From UBA5109 sp963975155 (GTDB lineage: Bacteria; Pseudomonadota; Gammaproteobacteria; Pseudomonadales; Pseudohongiellaceae): DNA of 64,000 bases. The notes below the pieces were generated by a model. It did not search any database and was not told where the DNA came from. It saw nothing but the letters and a program-made list of their open reading frames with translations. Each line of letters begins with the position of its first letter. Within the stretch, counting starts at the first letter, position 1. The translations under genes were made by a program, and so were the position numbers. Shown in pieces: positions 36,485-45,621 of the stretch. The stretch is from assembly GCA_963975155.1 (NCBI GenBank), contig CAXBFG010000011.1, forward strand, positions 23,499 to 87,498, read 5' to 3'.

Positions 36485-37375
36485 TTAGAGCTGATTGCGC
36501 TCAACGATACCCATCATCTTATAAGCCAGCAGGGCAGCCGAAAATTCATAGGCATGAAACCCTTCTATCGGGGCAAACTCCATGATGTCGAAACCGATAA
36601 TCTGCGCCTGTTGTGCGACAGATTCAAACAAGGCCAGCGTCTGATACCAGGCAAGCCCACCGGGCACCGGCGTGCCGGTTGAAGGAAACACTGATGGATC
36701 AAGCCCGTCGACATCAACAGTGAAAAAAACCTTGTCCGGAAAATCTGCCGGCAGGTCGAATTTATGTATATTTTTTCTGACCAGTACTTCCGCATCAAGA
36801 TACTCAACGTTATATATTTTGCGTGCCTGAACCTCTTCTTCACAAAGCGCCCTGATACCGAGCTGATAAATGGGAATATCCATATCCGCAATACGCTTCA
36901 TGACCGAGGCATGACTGAAGGGATTACCTTCATAGGCATCTCGCAAGTCTGCATGTGCATCAATCTGGACTATGCCGAAATCTTCAATCCCCGCTTCAAT
37001 CAGACCATTAATAATGCCGAAGGTCACAGTATGTTCGCCGCCGAGTCCAACAGGAAATCCGCCATTTTCCACGATATTCTGCACTGCATTACTGATTCGT
37101 GACAGCACAAGTTCTGCATCGCCTTCACAATCCACGGGAGGATGAGTATGTATACCTCGACGTGCTGGTATACTTTTGCCATCCCAGCTCTCCAATTGCC
37201 AGGAAGCGCCCAGTATTGCAGCAGGTCCCAAAGCAGTGCCTCCTCCATAGGAAACAGATGCCTCATATGGAACCGGTAGCACATGAAAATAAGCATCCTT
37301 CTGATTTGGGTGCTCAAACTCTGAACCCAGAAAAACTGGATATCCCGGTACAACTTCCTGATCAAATATACTCAT
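36485..37375 (-). CDS. speB: Agmatinase (ureohydrolase family)
   Basis: A 296-residue arginase/agmatinase-family enzyme. It is expected to hydrolyse agmatine to putrescine and urea. Binuclear manganese motifs are visible: GGEHTVTFG near 116-124 (His), QIDAHADLRDAYEG near 140-153 (Asp, His, Asp), and VDVDGLDPSVFPSTG near 220-234 (Asp, Asp). Its place next to speA, nspC and the carboxyspermidine dehydrogenase gene supports agmatine rather than arginine or guanidinobutyrate as substrate. It starts 12 bp after the nspC stop, so the two are co-transcribed. Confidence 0.92.
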   Translation of the reverse strand: MSIFDQEVVPGYPVFLGSEFEHPNQKDAYFHVLPVPYEASVSYGGGTALGPAAILGASWQLESWDGKSIPARRGIHTHPPVDCEGDAELVLSRISNAVQNIVENGGFPVGLGGEHTVTFGIINGLIEAGIEDFGIVQIDAHADLRDAYEGNPFSHASVMKRIADMDIPIYQLGIRALCEEEVQARKIYNVEYLDAEVLVRKNIHKFDLPADFPDKVFFTVDVDGLDPSVFPSTGTPVPGGLAWYQTLALFESVAQQAQIIGFDIMEFAPIEGFHAYEFSAALLAYKMMGIVERNQL

Positions 37376-37387
37376 ATCAAATACACC

Positions 37388-38557
37388 CTAAGAAAGACGG
37401 TTTTTAAAATCATCGTAGGAAAACTGTTTAACTATTCGCAAATTATCCGTAGCTGAATTCCATATTGCTATTGATGGCAAAGCTATACCATTGAATGTCG
37501 TGGTCTTGACCATCGTATAGTGTGCCATATCATCAAAGAGCAGGCGCTGACCCGGTAACAAAGGTTCAGCAAAACTATAATCACCCATGACATCACCCGC
37601 CAGGCAAGTCATTCCACCCAGGCGATAGTCATGACCCTTTTCACCGCTCAGCCCAGCTCCCCACACCTCTGCCCGATAAGGCATTTCCATGACATCCGGC
37701 ATGTGACAGGTTGCAGAACAATCCAGAATCGCAATATCAATATCGTTATGCACTATATCCAGTACTTCCGAAACCAGAACGCCGGTATGAATGGCTATGG
37801 CTTCTCCCGGTTCCAGATATACCTGAAGCTGGTATTTTTGCTGAAAACCTTTTATTCGTGCAATTAATTTTTCCACTGGATAGCTGGCATCTGTAATGTG
37901 ATGTCCACCACCGAAATTCACCCATTCCAGTTGCGGCAACAAATCGGCAAATTGTTCCTCTATAACGGCCAATGTGCGATCCAGAGGTTCAAAACTCTGT
38001 TCACATAGCGTATGAAAATGCAGACCGGTAATACCCTTTAAATCCTGCCCGGCAAACTGTGGATACGGAATACCCAAACGCGAACCCGAAGCACAAGGAT
38101 CATAGATGGGTGTTGTGCCTTCGGAATGCAGGGGATTAACGCGTAACCCAAATTTTAATGAGGGTCGTTTGAGCTTTGCAGTTTCAATCAGGTCCTGAAA
38201 CTTATGCCACTGTGTGAAGGAATTGAACACCACATGATCTGAAATTTTTAAAATTTCAGCTAAATCTTCTTCCGTATAAGCCGCAGAAAAGGTATGCACT
38301 TGTCCGCCAAATTCTTCCTTACCCAGTCTTGCTTCATATAAGCCACTGGCACAGGTGCCGCTCAAATATCGACTGATCAGTGGAGCCAGCGAGAACATGG
38401 AAAAGGCTTTTAATGCCATGAGAATTTTGGCACCACTTTCATCCTGAACTTTTTTTAATATTTGCAGATTGAGTTCTATCGCATGTTCATCAACCACAAA
38501 ACAGGGCGACGGCACTCGTTGAGGATCAAAATTCTTGAAAGTGATGCTTTTTATCAT
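37388..38557 (-). CDS. nspC: Carboxynorspermidine/carboxyspermidine decarboxylase
   Basis: A 389-residue PLP enzyme of the alanine-racemase-fold decarboxylase group. It removes CO2 from carboxyspermidine or carboxynorspermidine to give spermidine or norspermidine. The PLP lysine lies in MALKAFSMF near the N-terminus, with the HFHTLCEQS block, the EPGEAIAIHTG motif and the active-site CSATCHMPDVMEMPYRAE cysteine region (shown is the conserved segment near residues 265-285). The start is set at the ATG at 38555-38557; an in-frame TTG at 38572 is less likely. It is followed by speB 12 bp on. With agmatinase supplying putrescine, carboxyspermidine is the expected substrate. Confidence 0.93.
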   Translation of the reverse strand: MIKSITFKNFDPQRVPSPCFVVDEHAIELNLQILKKVQDESGAKILMALKAFSMFSLAPLISRYLSGTCASGLYEARLGKEEFGGQVHTFSAAYTEEDLAEILKISDHVVFNSFTQWHKFQDLIETAKLKRPSLKFGLRVNPLHSEGTTPIYDPCASGSRLGIPYPQFAGQDLKGITGLHFHTLCEQSFEPLDRTLAVIEEQFADLLPQLEWVNFGGGHHITDASYPVEKLIARIKGFQQKYQLQVYLEPGEAIAIHTGVLVSEVLDIVHNDIDIAILDCSATCHMPDVMEMPYRAEVWGAGLSGEKGHDYRLGGMTCLAGDVMGDYSFAEPLLPGQRLLFDDMAHYTMVKTTTFNGIALPSIAIWNSATDNLRIVKQFSYDDFKNRLS

Positions 38558-38951
38558 TAAAACTCTCAACAAAATACTTTGGCAGAGGTGCGGCTATTGA
38601 TACGGAGAACGCATACCCACATCCATGTGGGCTCGACCTCGGCATGATCCGTAATTACCCTCACGTACCATACAATTCCTCGGTGAGTTTTGTCCTATGC
38701 TAATTATTTCAGGATATAGACCATCGGACGTCTCCTGTATCAAATTGCGCACCTCTGCCTTATCTGGATCCAGTGAAGCTTTAGCGCTGTTTTCTTGCAC
38801 TGCAATGTACGGCCATATGCAGTTTTTTGTATTGAGACCGTCTGGCGGCATGGAAGCCGCCAGCCGAGCCTGTACAGGGACGTACGCTTTTTGGCGTGTC
38901 TCAATACAAAACTCATATGGCCGAACTATTTTTTATAGCTACTATCAACAA
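38558..38951. other. Intergenic region with palindromic repeats, 394 bp
   Basis: This gap interrupts the polyamine cluster between the carboxyspermidine dehydrogenase stop and nspC. It contains a short perfect hairpin CCCACATCCATGTGGG at 38616-38631 and a larger element at 38810-38923. Short open frames across it appear to be products of the repeats. The promoter for nspC-speB must lie here, but none is clear. Confidence 0.6.
38810..38923. repeat. MITE-like element with 25-bp imperfect terminal inverted repeats
   Basis: The left arm (38811-38838, GGCCATATG then T-run then GTATTGAGAC) and right arm (38898-38922) are inverted copies with few differences. Inside is a perfect 8-bp hairpin with a 6-base loop (38842-38849 and 38856-38863). 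The segment 38881-38900 recurs, inverted, at 63913-63932 with one mismatch. At about 114 bp with no coding capacity it looks like a non-autonomous mobile or structural repeat. Confidence 0.7.
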
Positions 38952-40160
38952 CTACACTAATTGAAAATCTGGATCTTCTATAACCTGCCATGGCAAACCA
39001 TAGGCATTCAGATCAGCCATAAAGGGGTCTGGATCCATCTGCTCCATATTCCACACCCCGGGCTGCATCCACTTGCCTTCCAGCATCATCTTGGCCCCGA
39101 TCATGGCAGGCACGCCGGTCGTATAAGAAATGGCCTGGGACTCAACTTCCTTATAGCAATCCTGATGATCCTTCACGTTATAGATATACACCGTGCGCTC
39201 TTTGCCATCCTTGATCCCTTTTACAACACAACCAATACAGGTACGTCCATGAGTTCTGGGTCCCAAGGAAGAAGGATCAGGCAAAAGTTTTTTCAAAAAC
39301 TGGATAGGAACTATTTGCTGGCCTTCAAATTCCACCGGTTCGATGCCGGTCATACCCACATTCACCAGCACTTCCAGATGTTTGAGATAGGATTCGCCAA
39401 AACTCATCCAGAACTGTGCACGCTGCAGACTGGGAAAATGTTTGCTTAATGATTCCAGCTCTTCGTGGTACATACGATAAATATTGTAGGTACCCACGCC
39501 CTCAGGACAGCTGAATGATTGCTTCAGGGACATCGGAGGACTGCTTACAAATTCACCATTCTCCCAATGACGACACTCCGCACTGACCTCACGCAAATTG
39601 ATTTCGGGATTAAAATTAGTTGCAAAGGGATAGCCGTGATCACCACCATTCACATCGATAATATCGAGGGTCTTTATTTCATCAAAATAATGTTTCGCCA
39701 GATAGGCCGTAAACACATTAGTTGCTCCCGGGTCGAAACCGGAACCCAATAAGGCCATCAGACCGGCCGCCTTGAATTTTTCCTGATAGGCCCACTGCCA
39801 CTTATACTCAAACTTGGCTGTATCCAGGGGTTCATAGTTAGCGGTATCCAGATAATTCACGCCACATTCCAGGCAGGCATCCATGATGGTCAGATCCTGA
39901 TATGGCAAAGCTACGTTAATAACCAGAGCCGGTTTGACCTTGTTGATCAGGTCTACCAGAGCAGGCACCGAATCGGCGTCCACTGCGGCGGTCTCTATTG
40001 TCCTGTCATAGTGTTTTTTAATCTGTTCGGCGATTGCCTTGCATTTGGATTCTGTACGACTGGCCAGTACGATTTCAGAAAATACTTCAGGAACCTGGGC
40101 ACACTTATGTACGACTACCTGGCTGACGCCACCGGCGCCTATGATTAATACTTTAGCCAT
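38952..40160 (-). CDS. Carboxyspermidine/carboxynorspermidine dehydrogenase (saccharopine dehydrogenase family)
   Basis: A 402-residue NAD(P)H enzyme of the saccharopine-dehydrogenase-like family. It condenses putrescine (or diaminopropane) with aspartate semialdehyde and reduces the imine to carboxyspermidine. The Rossmann motif VLIIGAGGVSQVVVHKCAQ is at residues 4-22. The segments DTANYEPLD, GFDPGATNVF and VNGGDHGYPFATNFNPE match this group. It follows speA by 2 bases, with a GAGGA ribosome-binding site inside the end of speA. Context (speA, nspC, speB) makes the polyamine role far more likely than lysine metabolism. Confidence 0.93.
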   Translation of the reverse strand: MAKVLIIGAGGVSQVVVHKCAQVPEVFSEIVLASRTESKCKAIAEQIKKHYDRTIETAAVDADSVPALVDLINKVKPALVINVALPYQDLTIMDACLECGVNYLDTANYEPLDTAKFEYKWQWAYQEKFKAAGLMALLGSGFDPGATNVFTAYLAKHYFDEIKTLDIIDVNGGDHGYPFATNFNPEINLREVSAECRHWENGEFVSSPPMSLKQSFSCPEGVGTYNIYRMYHEELESLSKHFPSLQRAQFWMSFGESYLKHLEVLVNVGMTGIEPVEFEGQQIVPIQFLKKLLPDPSSLGPRTHGRTCIGCVVKGIKDGKERTVYIYNVKDHQDCYKEVESQAISYTTGVPAMIGAKMMLEGKWMQPGVWNMEQMDPDPFMADLNAYGLPWQVIEDPDFQLV

Positions 40161-40162
40161 GT

Positions 40163-42073
40163 CTAATCCTCTTTCTCGTAATAGGTATAGCCCTGCAGAC
40201 TGGCATTAAAAGTCTTCATGATCTTTTGCCTTTCCCGCGCAGTTATAAGCCCCGCTTTTACCGCCCGCTCTGCTGTATTGCGATAATTAAGTGCCATTTG
40301 CTGTGGCTGGTATTCCACATAACTGAGAACGTCCGCAATGGTGTCACCATGTATCTCTTTTACAAAATCCAGGCTCTTATCTCGATTTATCCGTACGCTG
40401 ACTACATTAGTGTCACCAAACAGATTATGCAAATCCCCAAGTGTCTCCTGGTAAGCTCCAACCAGGAAGACGCCCAGATAGTATTCTTCACCTTCTTTCA
40501 GTGCGTGCAGTGGTAATGTTTTGTTGGTTTCGAATTCACCAATAAAATTATCGATCTTGCCATCACAGTCACAGGTGATATCAGCCAACACGGCCTGACG
40601 TTTTGGTTCTTCATCGAGCCGATGTACAGGGATAATCGGAAATAACTGATCAATTGCCCAGATATCCGGTAGTGACTGGAACAAACTGAAATTACCGTAA
40701 TAAATATCGGCCAGAGAAACTTTCAAATCTTCAAGCCCGGGAGGAATCCTATCCAGGTCATTCAATTGATTGTAAATACCCTGCAGAATTTCCAGAAAAA
40801 GATTTTCAGCCATCGCCCGTGAGCGTAGATCAATTTTCCCGTGCCTGAAGAGCTCCCTTATTTCATCCCGATAGTAATGCGCATCATTAAAACACTCCTG
40901 AAATCTTTTTGGAGTCATGTATTTGAGCACTTCTCGCATGTTTGTTATCAGTGGATGCTCTGTGGAGCCAGCCACTTCCGGCAGGTAAGCCGGTTCAAAA
41001 TTATTCGCATCCAGAATATTGAACAGCAGAATTGACGAGTAAGCGACGGTAGCACGTCCTGATTCAGTGACAATAACCGGATGCTTGATGCCATATTCAT
41101 CAAGGGTTTCTTTCAGCGTCTCAACAATGTCCTCACAATATTCTTCCAGCGTATAGTTCCTGCTTTGCTCATCACTGCTTTGTTCGCCGCTGTAGTCCAC
41201 GGCCAGACCTCCACCCAGGTCAATATGAGTCATGGCCGCACCTTCATTCACAAGGTCTATGTAATATCTGCAGGCTTCAACCACGCCATTGCGAATTTCC
41301 TGAATTTTGGGAATTTGTGAACCCAGATGACAATGCAATAATTTTAAGCAATGCAACATGTTCTCAGCTTTCAGACTATCAACCACCTGAATCAGCTGAG
41401 TTGTTGTCAATCCAAAAACCGAACGATCTCCGCTCGTAGAATTCCAGTGCCCACTGACCTGCGCTGTCATTTTCACCCGGACACCTATCATTGGCACGAC
41501 ATCAAGCACTTTACTGCGCTCTATAATAATAGGCAGCTCGGTCGGTGTTTCTATAACAAAATAACATTGAAAGCCCAACTGCAGGGCCTGCAGGCCCAGT
41601 TCAATGAATTCTTCATCCTTGTAACCGTTACAGATAATCAAACTGCCTGGCTCCTCAAGAGTGGACAATGCTGCAATCATTTCTGCTTTACTGCCAACTT
41701 CAAAGCCATGCTTGTAACGTGCGCCAAAGTGCGCGATCTCTTCGACCACCTGAGCCTGCTGATTGACTTTAATCGGGTATACGCCACGATAAGGCGCTTG
41801 GTAGGCAGCCTTTTTTATGGCCTGTCCGAAGGCCTCATTGAGCCGTTTTATCTGAGCATCGAGAATATTTTCTATGCGTAAAAGGACCGGCATTTGCAGG
41901 TCTCTTTCCTTCATTCCTTCAATAATATCCAGCAATGTAACTTCTGTATTTAAAGTTTTAACAGTAAGTTTACCGTCGGCGGATACGCCAAAATAATCAT
42001 TACCCCAGCGTTGAATCCCGTACAGATCTGCGGATTGCTGTACACTCCATTGAGCCTTTGCTTGTTGATTCAT
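40163..42073 (-). CDS. speA: Biosynthetic arginine decarboxylase
   Basis: A 636-residue PLP enzyme that converts arginine to agmatine, the first step of polyamine synthesis. Fold III decarboxylase motifs are present: the PLP lysine in GVYPIKVNQQ near 98-107, FEVGSKAEM near 140, the CHLGSQIP block near 265, and VTESGRATVAYSS near 340. The late DITCDCDGKIDNF block is typical of SpeA. The length matches E. coli SpeA (658). The start has a GGGAG ribosome-binding site. It leads the cluster speA - carboxyspermidine dehydrogenase - (repeat gap) - nspC - speB. Confidence 0.96.
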   Translation of the reverse strand: MNQQAKAQWSVQQSADLYGIQRWGNDYFGVSADGKLTVKTLNTEVTLLDIIEGMKERDLQMPVLLRIENILDAQIKRLNEAFGQAIKKAAYQAPYRGVYPIKVNQQAQVVEEIAHFGARYKHGFEVGSKAEMIAALSTLEEPGSLIICNGYKDEEFIELGLQALQLGFQCYFVIETPTELPIIIERSKVLDVVPMIGVRVKMTAQVSGHWNSTSGDRSVFGLTTTQLIQVVDSLKAENMLHCLKLLHCHLGSQIPKIQEIRNGVVEACRYYIDLVNEGAAMTHIDLGGGLAVDYSGEQSSDEQSRNYTLEEYCEDIVETLKETLDEYGIKHPVIVTESGRATVAYSSILLFNILDANNFEPAYLPEVAGSTEHPLITNMREVLKYMTPKRFQECFNDAHYYRDEIRELFRHGKIDLRSRAMAENLFLEILQGIYNQLNDLDRIPPGLEDLKVSLADIYYGNFSLFQSLPDIWAIDQLFPIIPVHRLDEEPKRQAVLADITCDCDGKIDNFIGEFETNKTLPLHALKEGEEYYLGVFLVGAYQETLGDLHNLFGDTNVVSVRINRDKSLDFVKEIHGDTIADVLSYVEYQPQQMALNYRNTAERAVKAGLITARERQKIMKTFNASLQGYTYYEKED

Positions 42074-42202
42074 CGTGCGCTCCCGGGATGATAATTAATT
42101 CTAAGCTTCCAAGTATGCAAGGAAAGTTGCCTACAAAGCAAAGGAGGCGGATTCTGCCTGAGTTGCCAGCTTAAATCTATTTTTTTTTTGAGGCTTTAAA
42201 AT

Positions 42203-42233
42203 GAAAAAAAAGGGCTTCCTAAGAAGCCCCTTT
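42203..42233 (-). terminator. Rho-independent terminator of the DUF6152 operon
   Basis: On the minus strand a 7-bp stem GGGCTTC/GAAGCCC with a 4-base loop (42212-42229 core) is followed by eight T residues. It lies 40 bases after the DUF6152 stop and separates this operon from speA. Confidence 0.88.
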
Positions 42234-42272
42234 ATATCCTGCCAAATGACAGGAAAATGTATTTATACCGTG

Positions 42273-42749
42273 CTATTCCGGCAATACTTCACCGGCATCC
42301 ATAGCAGCCTGTTTGGACATATAACCTTTTGGCTTCCAATCATGCCAGGCTTCCAGATTAGGTCCACATCCACCATCATTCGGGGTATACCATTCTCCAT
42401 CTTTAATAATAATGCCAATGGCTCCGCCTTTACGCCCGTCATGCAGGGGGCATACTACCATTTCTACAGCATCACCCGGCTGAAAAGTAAAACCGTTCAT
42501 TGCTGGCGAACGTGTCACCAGAGAAGCTGGTGCTGCACCTTCAAAAGCATAGATTTCACCAGCAGCATCCCGGATGTATAAAGCAACGTGAGGACTGTTA
42601 AAGGCCCAGCGTACTACTTCACCGCTTCTCACTTCTTCACGGGCTCTGTCGAACATGGCAAAGCTGTGGTGTGCAGAAGCCAGATCAACAACACCAAGGG
42701 CCAGGACAGCCAGTGCTACGGCCGATAATTTTTTTACTGATATTTTCAT
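42273..42749 (-). CDS. DUF6152 family exported protein
   Basis: A 158-residue protein with a signal peptide (hydrophobic about 6-22, cleavage near LASA). The mature protein begins HHSFAMFD, the signature of DUF6152, and continues with EVVRWAFNSPHVALYI and a VVCPLHDGRKGG segment. The start is the ATG at 42747-42749, with AGGAGT seven bases upstream. The N-terminal histidines and a later single Cys hint at metal binding, but no function is established. It follows the 342-residue exported protein in one operon, with a terminator behind it. Confidence 0.82.
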   Translation of the reverse strand: MKISVKKLSAVALAVLALGVVDLASAHHSFAMFDRAREEVRSGEVVRWAFNSPHVALYIRDAAGEIYAFEGAAPASLVTRSPAMNGFTFQPGDAVEMVVCPLHDGRKGGAIGIIIKDGEWYTPNDGGCGPNLEAWHDWKPKGYMSKQAAMDAGEVLPE

Positions 42750-42790
42750 TGTGTTACTCCTCATTATTAGCAATTAGTGACTGAAATACA

Positions 42791-43819
42791 TCAAAACGCG
42801 AAATCAAACATATCGTCGAAAACCGGACTTTTATTCTGACCACTTAAACCTGGTGGCAGATCCGGATTCCGAGTAGCCGGTGTACCACGAGGGTCGACAT
42901 ATCCGGGCTCACCAGGCAAACGATACTGGGTTGATGGATTTCCGTTTTCATCAGTTGTCAGATAAGTATTGTTGTTCTGGGCACATTCCCAGTAACGAAT
43001 CCTCAGACCGGCATCTTCCATATCTGCACGATGTCGGAAGGTATAAACCAGATTGAGAGGCTCCAGCAAGGCAAGGTCGTCATACCAGTATATATTGACC
43101 GCTACTCTGGTTTCGTCATTCTCGGCATCCCAGTATTCATACCAGATTTCGACTGATTCAGCCTGATTACTGGTGGGCGGAGTGCCCCGGAAAAAATCGG
43201 CAGGATAGATATCTTCGGTATGCACTACCAGGACATCACCCAACTCTTCATCAACAGCCCAGAATCCGATACTGTCACCCACTGCAAAATGGGTTCCATC
43301 AATATTGATATGTTCCTGATTGATGTAGATACGGCGCGTATCATTGGCCAGGTCATTGTGCCAGAGGGAATAGGTAGGAGTATTCAGAAACTCCCGCACA
43401 TAGGGCTCCAGTAACCAGCGTGGCATGCCTGCAGGCTCGCAAGTGGTCAGGCGGTCATAATCCACTCCCAGACTGTTATTGACACTACCCAGATTGCGGC
43501 GATAACGAAATGCGTCTTCATATTCCGGAGTGAGTACTCCTTCTATAATTTCCCCATCCTTCATAAAGGGGGTATTACTGCCTGAATTGCCGGCAGTGGA
43601 CCAGAGTCCTTCCCATTTTGGCACACTCATATAATCATGCTTCACACCACCTTTATAGTGATCCAACAGATAATCATAATGTGCTCTGGATGTTTCGAAT
43701 TCCATTGGAAATGGAATTAGCTCGGGCAGATTTTGCGCGCCCCCTTGTGCAAATACAGAGGCTGATACAAGCAGACTCAGACCCGCAGCAGAAGTTTTTA
43801 GATAATTAACAAGATTCAC
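42791..43819 (-). CDS. Exported protein of unknown function
   Basis: A 342-residue protein with a signal peptide (hydrophobic about 9-24, cleavage at VFAQ). It starts with GTG at 43817-43819, preceded by GGGGA. The mature part is rich in Tyr, Trp, Asp and Glu, with segments such as VPKWEGLWSTAGN, GMPRWLLEPYVREF, and RIYINQEHINIDGTHFAVGD that suggest a beta-rich domain. Two cysteines (in TCEPAG and WECAQN) could form a disulfide. I do not recognise a named domain. It is the first gene of an operon with the DUF6152 protein, which suggests a shared periplasmic role. Confidence 0.75.
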   Translation of the reverse strand: MNLVNYLKTSAAGLSLLVSASVFAQGGAQNLPELIPFPMEFETSRAHYDYLLDHYKGGVKHDYMSVPKWEGLWSTAGNSGSNTPFMKDGEIIEGVLTPEYEDAFRYRRNLGSVNNSLGVDYDRLTTCEPAGMPRWLLEPYVREFLNTPTYSLWHNDLANDTRRIYINQEHINIDGTHFAVGDSIGFWAVDEELGDVLVVHTEDIYPADFFRGTPPTSNQAESVEIWYEYWDAENDETRVAVNIYWYDDLALLEPLNLVYTFRHRADMEDAGLRIRYWECAQNNNTYLTTDENGNPSTQYRLPGEPGYVDPRGTPATRNPDLPPGLSGQNKSPVFDDMFDFAF

Positions 43820-44279
43820 GTATTCCCCTTTCCTAAAATAATTGTGTATGCATTTTTTTTTATAATAATTTTATAATAATAAAGTGGGCTAAATTGTCGA
43901 TCACCCTCCTTTTCAGTCCAGACAATCCAGATTCAACGAGCTTCTATTCTGAACCCGACCCAAATTTACTACACTTTTTGAGAATCAAACAGCTAATGAC
44001 GATAATTGACTGGAATTCTTTATGTTATTCCATTTTCCTTGCACGATTCGACCTTAGCTTGCTAATTTCAGGGTCCGGGGAATATCTGTCCAATGCCTTT
44101 GAACGCTGACTCACAGTAGCATCAGGTGTATTTTCCTGGCCGCTTAAGCTGATGATCACTGCATAAATGGAGAGTTGAAGTGACTGCTTTACACCAGCCT
44201 TGAATGCAATTCCCGGATCGAGAATTAAGACGAACCATATTCTGACGGCTACAGGATTAGAGGACACACATCGGACAGT
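43820..44279. other. Intergenic region, 460 bp
   Basis: An AT-rich tract (43848-43890) directly before the exported-protein start is likely its promoter zone. The remaining 380 bases separate it from the MFS gene stop. An 80-codon minus-strand frame at 44025-44267 is present but has many rare AGG codons and no recognisable domain. No terminator, tRNA or repeat was seen. Confidence 0.5.
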
Positions 44280-45530
44280 TTAGTTACTGCCAGATAAAGT
44301 GGACTCCTCAAGCACTTCTATTTGTGCAAGACTTAAATAACGATGCTTCCTGGACAGCCAGAGCAGAGCAACTACTACTATTGCCAGCAAAGGCAATACG
44401 CCTATATTAACTATCTTCCATCCATACAGATTCTGTAATGCTCCAGCCGAAAGCGAAGCCACGGCTACTGTGGTAAATACAGCAAAATCATTCAATGCCT
44501 GCGCCTTGTTTTTTTCCTTGGCTTCGTATGTATCAGTAATCATAGTGGTAGCACCTACGAATAGGAAATTCCAGCTGATTCCCAGGCAGATGAGTGCAGT
44601 CACAAAATGCATAAGAGAGGCGCCATGTAAATTAATTAAAACGCAGGCCAAACCCAGAATTGCGCCGCAAATCATCACCTTGATGACACCGAAACGGACA
44701 ATCAGACTCCCCGTAAAAAAAGAAGGCGCAAACATGGCCAGTACGTGCCACTGAATGACAAAGGATGTGTCATTAAAAATAAAAGCATGTTGGCTCATTG
44801 CCAGAGGAGTAGCAGTCATAACAAAGCTCATCACGCCATAACCGATCATGCCGCTGACCATAGCGATAATGTAATTAGGCTGCATAGCTATCTGTAGCAA
44901 GGGCCTGCCAGTATCAGGCGACAGCTTTCCCTGTGCGTCTTTTTGCAAACTTTGACCCTTTTCATCAAGATTTAAAAATGAAAGCACAAACAGAATCAAC
45001 ACGTATAATATAATTACTGCGCCGTAACTCCCGGCAAATTCAGCACCTTCTATCCATTCTCTTGAATATTTTGCCAGATTAGGACCGATGACTGCAGCCA
45101 GTACGCCACCAAGCATGACAAATGAGATTGCCTTGCTTTTATCAGATATCTCAACACTTTCAGCAGCCGTATAACGTATATAGTTGGAAAAACCCTGAAA
45201 TATTCCTATCTGTGTTGTCGCCAGAACAAATAACCAGAAGCGATGATTCAGAATTGCCAGACATCCCAGAAAACCGCCGCCCACTCCAAACAAAGTTGCC
45301 AGCATAAAGGTAGTTTTTCGCCCCAGACGCTGCATCATCATGGCAGCGGGAATGCTGGTAAACATAGTTGCTATGAATTGTGCCGCGAGCGGCAGGGTTG
45401 ATAAGGATTTATCGTCTGCCAGTGCAAATCCGACCAAGGCAGCAGTGGCAACTATCAATGAGGCACAGCTCATCATCAGGCTGACACAAATAGTCAGTAA
45501 TGAAAGATTACGATTCAGAAACGACAACAC
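44280..45530 (-). CDS. MFS transporter
   Basis: A 416-residue, 12-helix major facilitator. The loop between helices 2 and 3 reads MMQRLGRKTTFMLATLFGVGGG, matching the MFS G-x-x-x-D/R-R-x-G-R-K/R pattern (shown by RLGRKTT near residues 67-73). The second half has a long cytoplasmic loop with acidic and lysine residues near 195-215. It starts with GTG at 45528-45530. The family exports drugs or imports metabolites; the substrate is not evident, and the neighbours (alanine dehydrogenase upstream on the same strand) give no firm clue. Confidence 0.85.
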   Translation of the reverse strand: MLSFLNRNLSLLTICVSLMMSCASLIVATAALVGFALADDKSLSTLPLAAQFIATMFTSIPAAMMMQRLGRKTTFMLATLFGVGGGFLGCLAILNHRFWLFVLATTQIGIFQGFSNYIRYTAAESVEISDKSKAISFVMLGGVLAAVIGPNLAKYSREWIEGAEFAGSYGAVIILYVLILFVLSFLNLDEKGQSLQKDAQGKLSPDTGRPLLQIAMQPNYIIAMVSGMIGYGVMSFVMTATPLAMSQHAFIFNDTSFVIQWHVLAMFAPSFFTGSLIVRFGVIKVMICGAILGLACVLINLHGASLMHFVTALICLGISWNFLFVGATTMITDTYEAKEKNKAQALNDFAVFTTVAVASLSAGALQNLYGWKIVNIGVLPLLAIVVVALLWLSRKHRYLSLAQIEVLEESTLSGSN

Positions 45531-45621
45531 TTTTTTATTCTTCTTATTCTTGAGAGAAAGCTTGAACCTGAGCAGAAACTAACCCAACAATATGCAGCAA
45601 TTATGTTTAATTAAACTGCCT

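Noticed and set aside
38594..38851. Minus-strand 85-codon frame before nspC
   Set aside because: It runs through hairpin repeats and shows no domain; probably a repeat-derived artefact.
38952..40160. Saccharopine dehydrogenase for lysine metabolism
   Set aside because: Neighbouring speA, speB and nspC genes make carboxyspermidine dehydrogenase far more likely.
44025..44267. Minus-strand 80-codon frame downstream of the MFS gene
   Set aside because: Many rare codons, no recognisable domain and no ribosome-binding site; kept only as a note in the intergenic entry.
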